From positions 1-7,855 of the forward strand of contig CATMVR010000216.1 in NCBI GenBank assembly GCA_950075905.1: DNA of 7,855 nt. The letters run 5' to 3'. The translations under genes and the position numbers were made by a program. The notes below the pieces were generated by a model that worked only from the letters and a program-made list of their open reading frames with translations, had not been told where the DNA came from and did no database searches. Below are positions 6,413-7,855 of the stretch, one piece after another. The DNA is from an uncultured Persicitalea sp. (GTDB taxonomy: Bacteria; Bacteroidota; Bacteroidia; Cytophagales; Spirosomataceae). Position 1 is the stretch's first letter; the number at the start of each line of letters is the position of its first letter.

Positions 6413-7118
6413 TATGTTGTAAAATACGGTTCAATCCAATTAGTACGAGTTCCGGGACCACAAAGATGGGTGGTTTTAGCAGACTTTCAAAGAAGGGCAC
6501 ATCCCCGCCGCAAAGTACCACCCGGCTACCGGGCGAATGGGCCCGGTAAGCTTCTACTAGGCCGTTTATTTCGGCGGTAAGGCCATTCATGACCCCGCTG
6601 AGCATGGCATGCCGGGTACTTTTACCAATCAGCTCGGGTGCTGCCTCGGGTTCGATGAGCGGGAGCCTCTGAGTAAACGAATGCATAGCCATGAATCGCA
6701 TACGCATACCCGGCGAAATAATCCCGCCCTGAAATCTTCCCTGCCTGTCTACGTAGTCGTAGGTAATGCAGGTGCCCATGTCAATCACCACGAGGTCTTC
6801 CTCCGGAAAAAGTCCTGCGGCACCCACCGCGGCAGCAATCCGATCGGCTCCCAGCGTGGCGGGGGTACCGTACTCTTTTTCGATGGGGACGGGGGTGTCA
6901 CTATCAAGAGTCAAAACCGGAACGTTTGGTTGGATCAATGCCCGGAATTCGTCGGCCTCGTGGCTAACCGAAGAGAAAAGAAGGTGCGATACGTCAGATG
7001 CGCGTACCTCTGCGACCAGCATGTCAAACGTAAGCCGGGTTTTGTAGCGGAGCAATTGATCCCCTGAAAACCAGCCAATTTTAGAATATGTATTTCCGGA
7101 ATCAACAACTATGTTCAT
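6390..7118 (-). CDS. coaX: Type III pantothenate kinase
   Basis: CoaX phosphorylates pantothenate with ATP, the first step of coenzyme A synthesis, in the cytosol. I use the ATG at 7118 (242 aa), since MNIVVDSGNT is the typical family N-terminus; the frame reaches an upstream codon at 7160 but those 14 residues do not match. Visible ASKHA-fold motifs are DSGNT at 6–10 (phosphate-binding), GADR at 90–93 with D92, DMGTCITYD at 113–121, and GGIISPGMRMR at 131–141. Length is normal and nothing is missing. It is the first gene of the minus-strand cluster with the outer-membrane protein and lptC, and its 3' end overlaps the former by 23 nt. It is divergent from the mscS-type gene across 58 nt, with an inverted repeat at the centre. 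Confidence 0.95.
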   Translation of the reverse strand: MNIVVDSGNTYSKIGWFSGDQLLRYKTRLTFDMLVAEVRASDVSHLLFSSVSHEADEFRALIQPNVPVLTLDSDTPVPIEKEYGTPATLGADRIAAAVGAAGLFPEEDLVVIDMGTCITYDYVDRQGRFQGGIISPGMRMRFMAMHSFTQRLPLIEPEAAPELIGKSTRHAMLSGVMNGLTAEINGLVEAYRAHSPGSRVVLCGGDVPFFESLLKPPIFVVPELVLIGLNRILQHNVSKQKE

Positions 7119-7128
7119 GATTCCGCAA

Positions 7129-7165
7129 AATTCTTGTTTTCTTCGCACAATCGCTAACAAGAATT
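7129..7165. promoter_or_regulatory. 10-bp inverted repeat centred in the divergent coaX/mscS gap
   Basis: AATTCTTGTT (7129–7138) and AACAAGAATT (7156–7165) are exact reverse complements with a 17-nt spacer. The centre (7147) coincides with the midpoint of the 58-nt gap between the coaX and mscS-type start codons. The layout suits a dimeric regulator or overlapping divergent promoters. I found no good match to the Bacteroidota -7/-33 consensus on either strand here. The operator role is inference. Confidence 0.45.
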
Positions 7166-7176
7166 AAAGATAATAT

Positions 7177-7855
7177 ATGAATGACCGCATGGTAAATTGG
7201 CTTTATCAGAGTTTTTGGGGCAATACCCTCGCCGACTACTGCTGGGCGCTGGGCATACTGCTTTTGGGCTTTGCTCTCAAAAAGGTAATGTCCACGGCGT
7301 TGAGTCGCCTGATTTTCCGGCTGGTCAGGAAAGAAAGCGAAGGGGTACCCTGGGCGGAGTTTTTGCGGTTGCTGCGTCCTCCCTTCGAATTTATGATTTC
7401 ACTGCTGATCCTGTTTATAGCCGCCGGCTCGCTGGAGGTGCCCCAGGAGTGGGGGTGGGGCCCCCGCCATGAATTTGGCGCCCGGATGGTTTTCCACAAG
7501 TTATTCTTCACCATTGTACTGATAGCCGTCACCTGGCTCGGTATTCGCTTTATAAAGTTTGTGGGCCTGGTATTCAAGGAAAAAGCCCACAAAACCGAGT
7601 CGAAGCTCGACGACCAGCTGGTGCCCTTTTTTCGGGATCTGGTGATTCTCTTTTTCGTGATTACCATGATATTCATTGCTCTGGGGCGTATTTTCTCCGT
7701 TGACGTACTAACCCTGTTGACCAGCCTTGGAATAGGTGGTCTGGCCATTGCCCTGGCCGCCCGGGAAACGCTGGAGAACCTGTTTGCCTCCTTTGCCCTG
7801 ATGCTCGACCGCCCCTTTACCGTGGGCGATGCCATCAACCTCGGCGGCATGGAGG
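7177..7855 (+). CDS. MscS-family mechanosensitive channel, 3' end missing
   Basis: The frame opens at ATG 7177 (another ATG at 7189) and runs uninterrupted off the right edge, giving 226 visible residues. MscS channels open under membrane tension to release solutes during hypo-osmotic shock. Hydrophobic segments lie at about 22–38, 71–88, 108–132 and 156–172, before the pore-lining region SLGIGGLAIALAARETLENLFASFALMLDRPFTVGDAI (starting about 183), which has the Gly/Ala packing pattern of MscS TM3 and the diagnostic ENLFAS–RPFTVGD motif that opens the cytosolic beta domain. The remaining beta and C-terminal domains must lie outside the window. The extra N-terminal helices make it larger than E. 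coli MscS, like many YbdG/YnaI-type homologues. The leader before the ATG is A/T-rich without a Shine-Dalgarno motif, usual for this phylum. Confidence 0.92.
   Translation, partial: MNDRMVNWLYQSFWGNTLADYCWALGILLLGFALKKVMSTALSRLIFRLVRKESEGVPWAEFLRLLRPPFEFMISLLILFIAAGSLEVPQEWGWGPRHEFGARMVFHKLFFTIVLIAVTWLGIRFIKFVGLVFKEKAHKTESKLDDQLVPFFRDLVILFFVITMIFIALGRIFSVDVLTLLTSLGIGGLAIALAARETLENLFASFALMLDRPFTVGDAINLGGME

Noticed and set aside
6527..6548. 8-bp GC-rich stem with 6-nt loop inside coaX
   Set aside because: A stem this short is expected about once by chance in a window of this length.
6609..7067. Plus-strand open frame opposite coaX
   Set aside because: coaX motifs on the minus strand explain the region; the plus translation has no recognisable feature.
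7236..7850. Long minus-strand open frame (204 codons) at the right edge
   Set aside because: The plus strand here encodes a convincing MscS channel with TM3 and RPFTVGD motifs. The antisense translation is Arg/Ser-rich and featureless.

Overview
The window reads as a chromosomal segment of a Bacteroidota bacterium, most like the Cytophagales (Spirosoma/Dyadobacter-type). The evidence is the gene content (DUF4835/PorD-like protein next to recN, a coaX–outer-membrane-protein–lptC cluster, a SCO protein plus lipoprotein cytochrome c), A/T-rich leaders without Shine-Dalgarno motifs before the starts, and moderately high GC. It is densely coded: ten protein genes, two of them cut by the window edges. 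I see no rRNA, tRNA, insertion sequence, prophage or CRISPR array.

Plus-strand block 1–4484: the 3' part of a DUF4835 gene; a 79-residue small protein whose pattern resembles an Sm/Hfq-type fold; recN (DNA repair ATPase); a small coiled-coil lipoprotein; a SCO1/SenC copper-binding lipoprotein; and a mono-heme cytochrome c lipoprotein that overlaps the SCO gene by ATGA. The last two fit a role around cytochrome oxidase copper-site assembly and electron transfer at the membrane.

Minus-strand block 7118–4489, converging on the first with only 4 nt between stop codons: coaX (type III pantothenate kinase, first step of CoA synthesis), an outer-membrane beta-barrel protein whose start overlaps the coaX end by 23 nt, and lptC (LPS export). 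These three are probably one transcript. Divergent from coaX, across a 58-nt gap, is the 5' part of a MscS-type mechanosensitive channel gene, cut by the window end.

Most genes are ordinary for the group. The points most worth a second look are the Sm-like small protein upstream of recN, an 11-bp perfect hairpin in the signal-peptide coding part of lptC, a 20-nt perfect palindrome in recN with outer matching arms, a 10-bp inverted repeat centred in the coaX/mscS divergent gap, and the uncharacterised lipoprotein after recN. I found no convincing wholly new multi-gene system.
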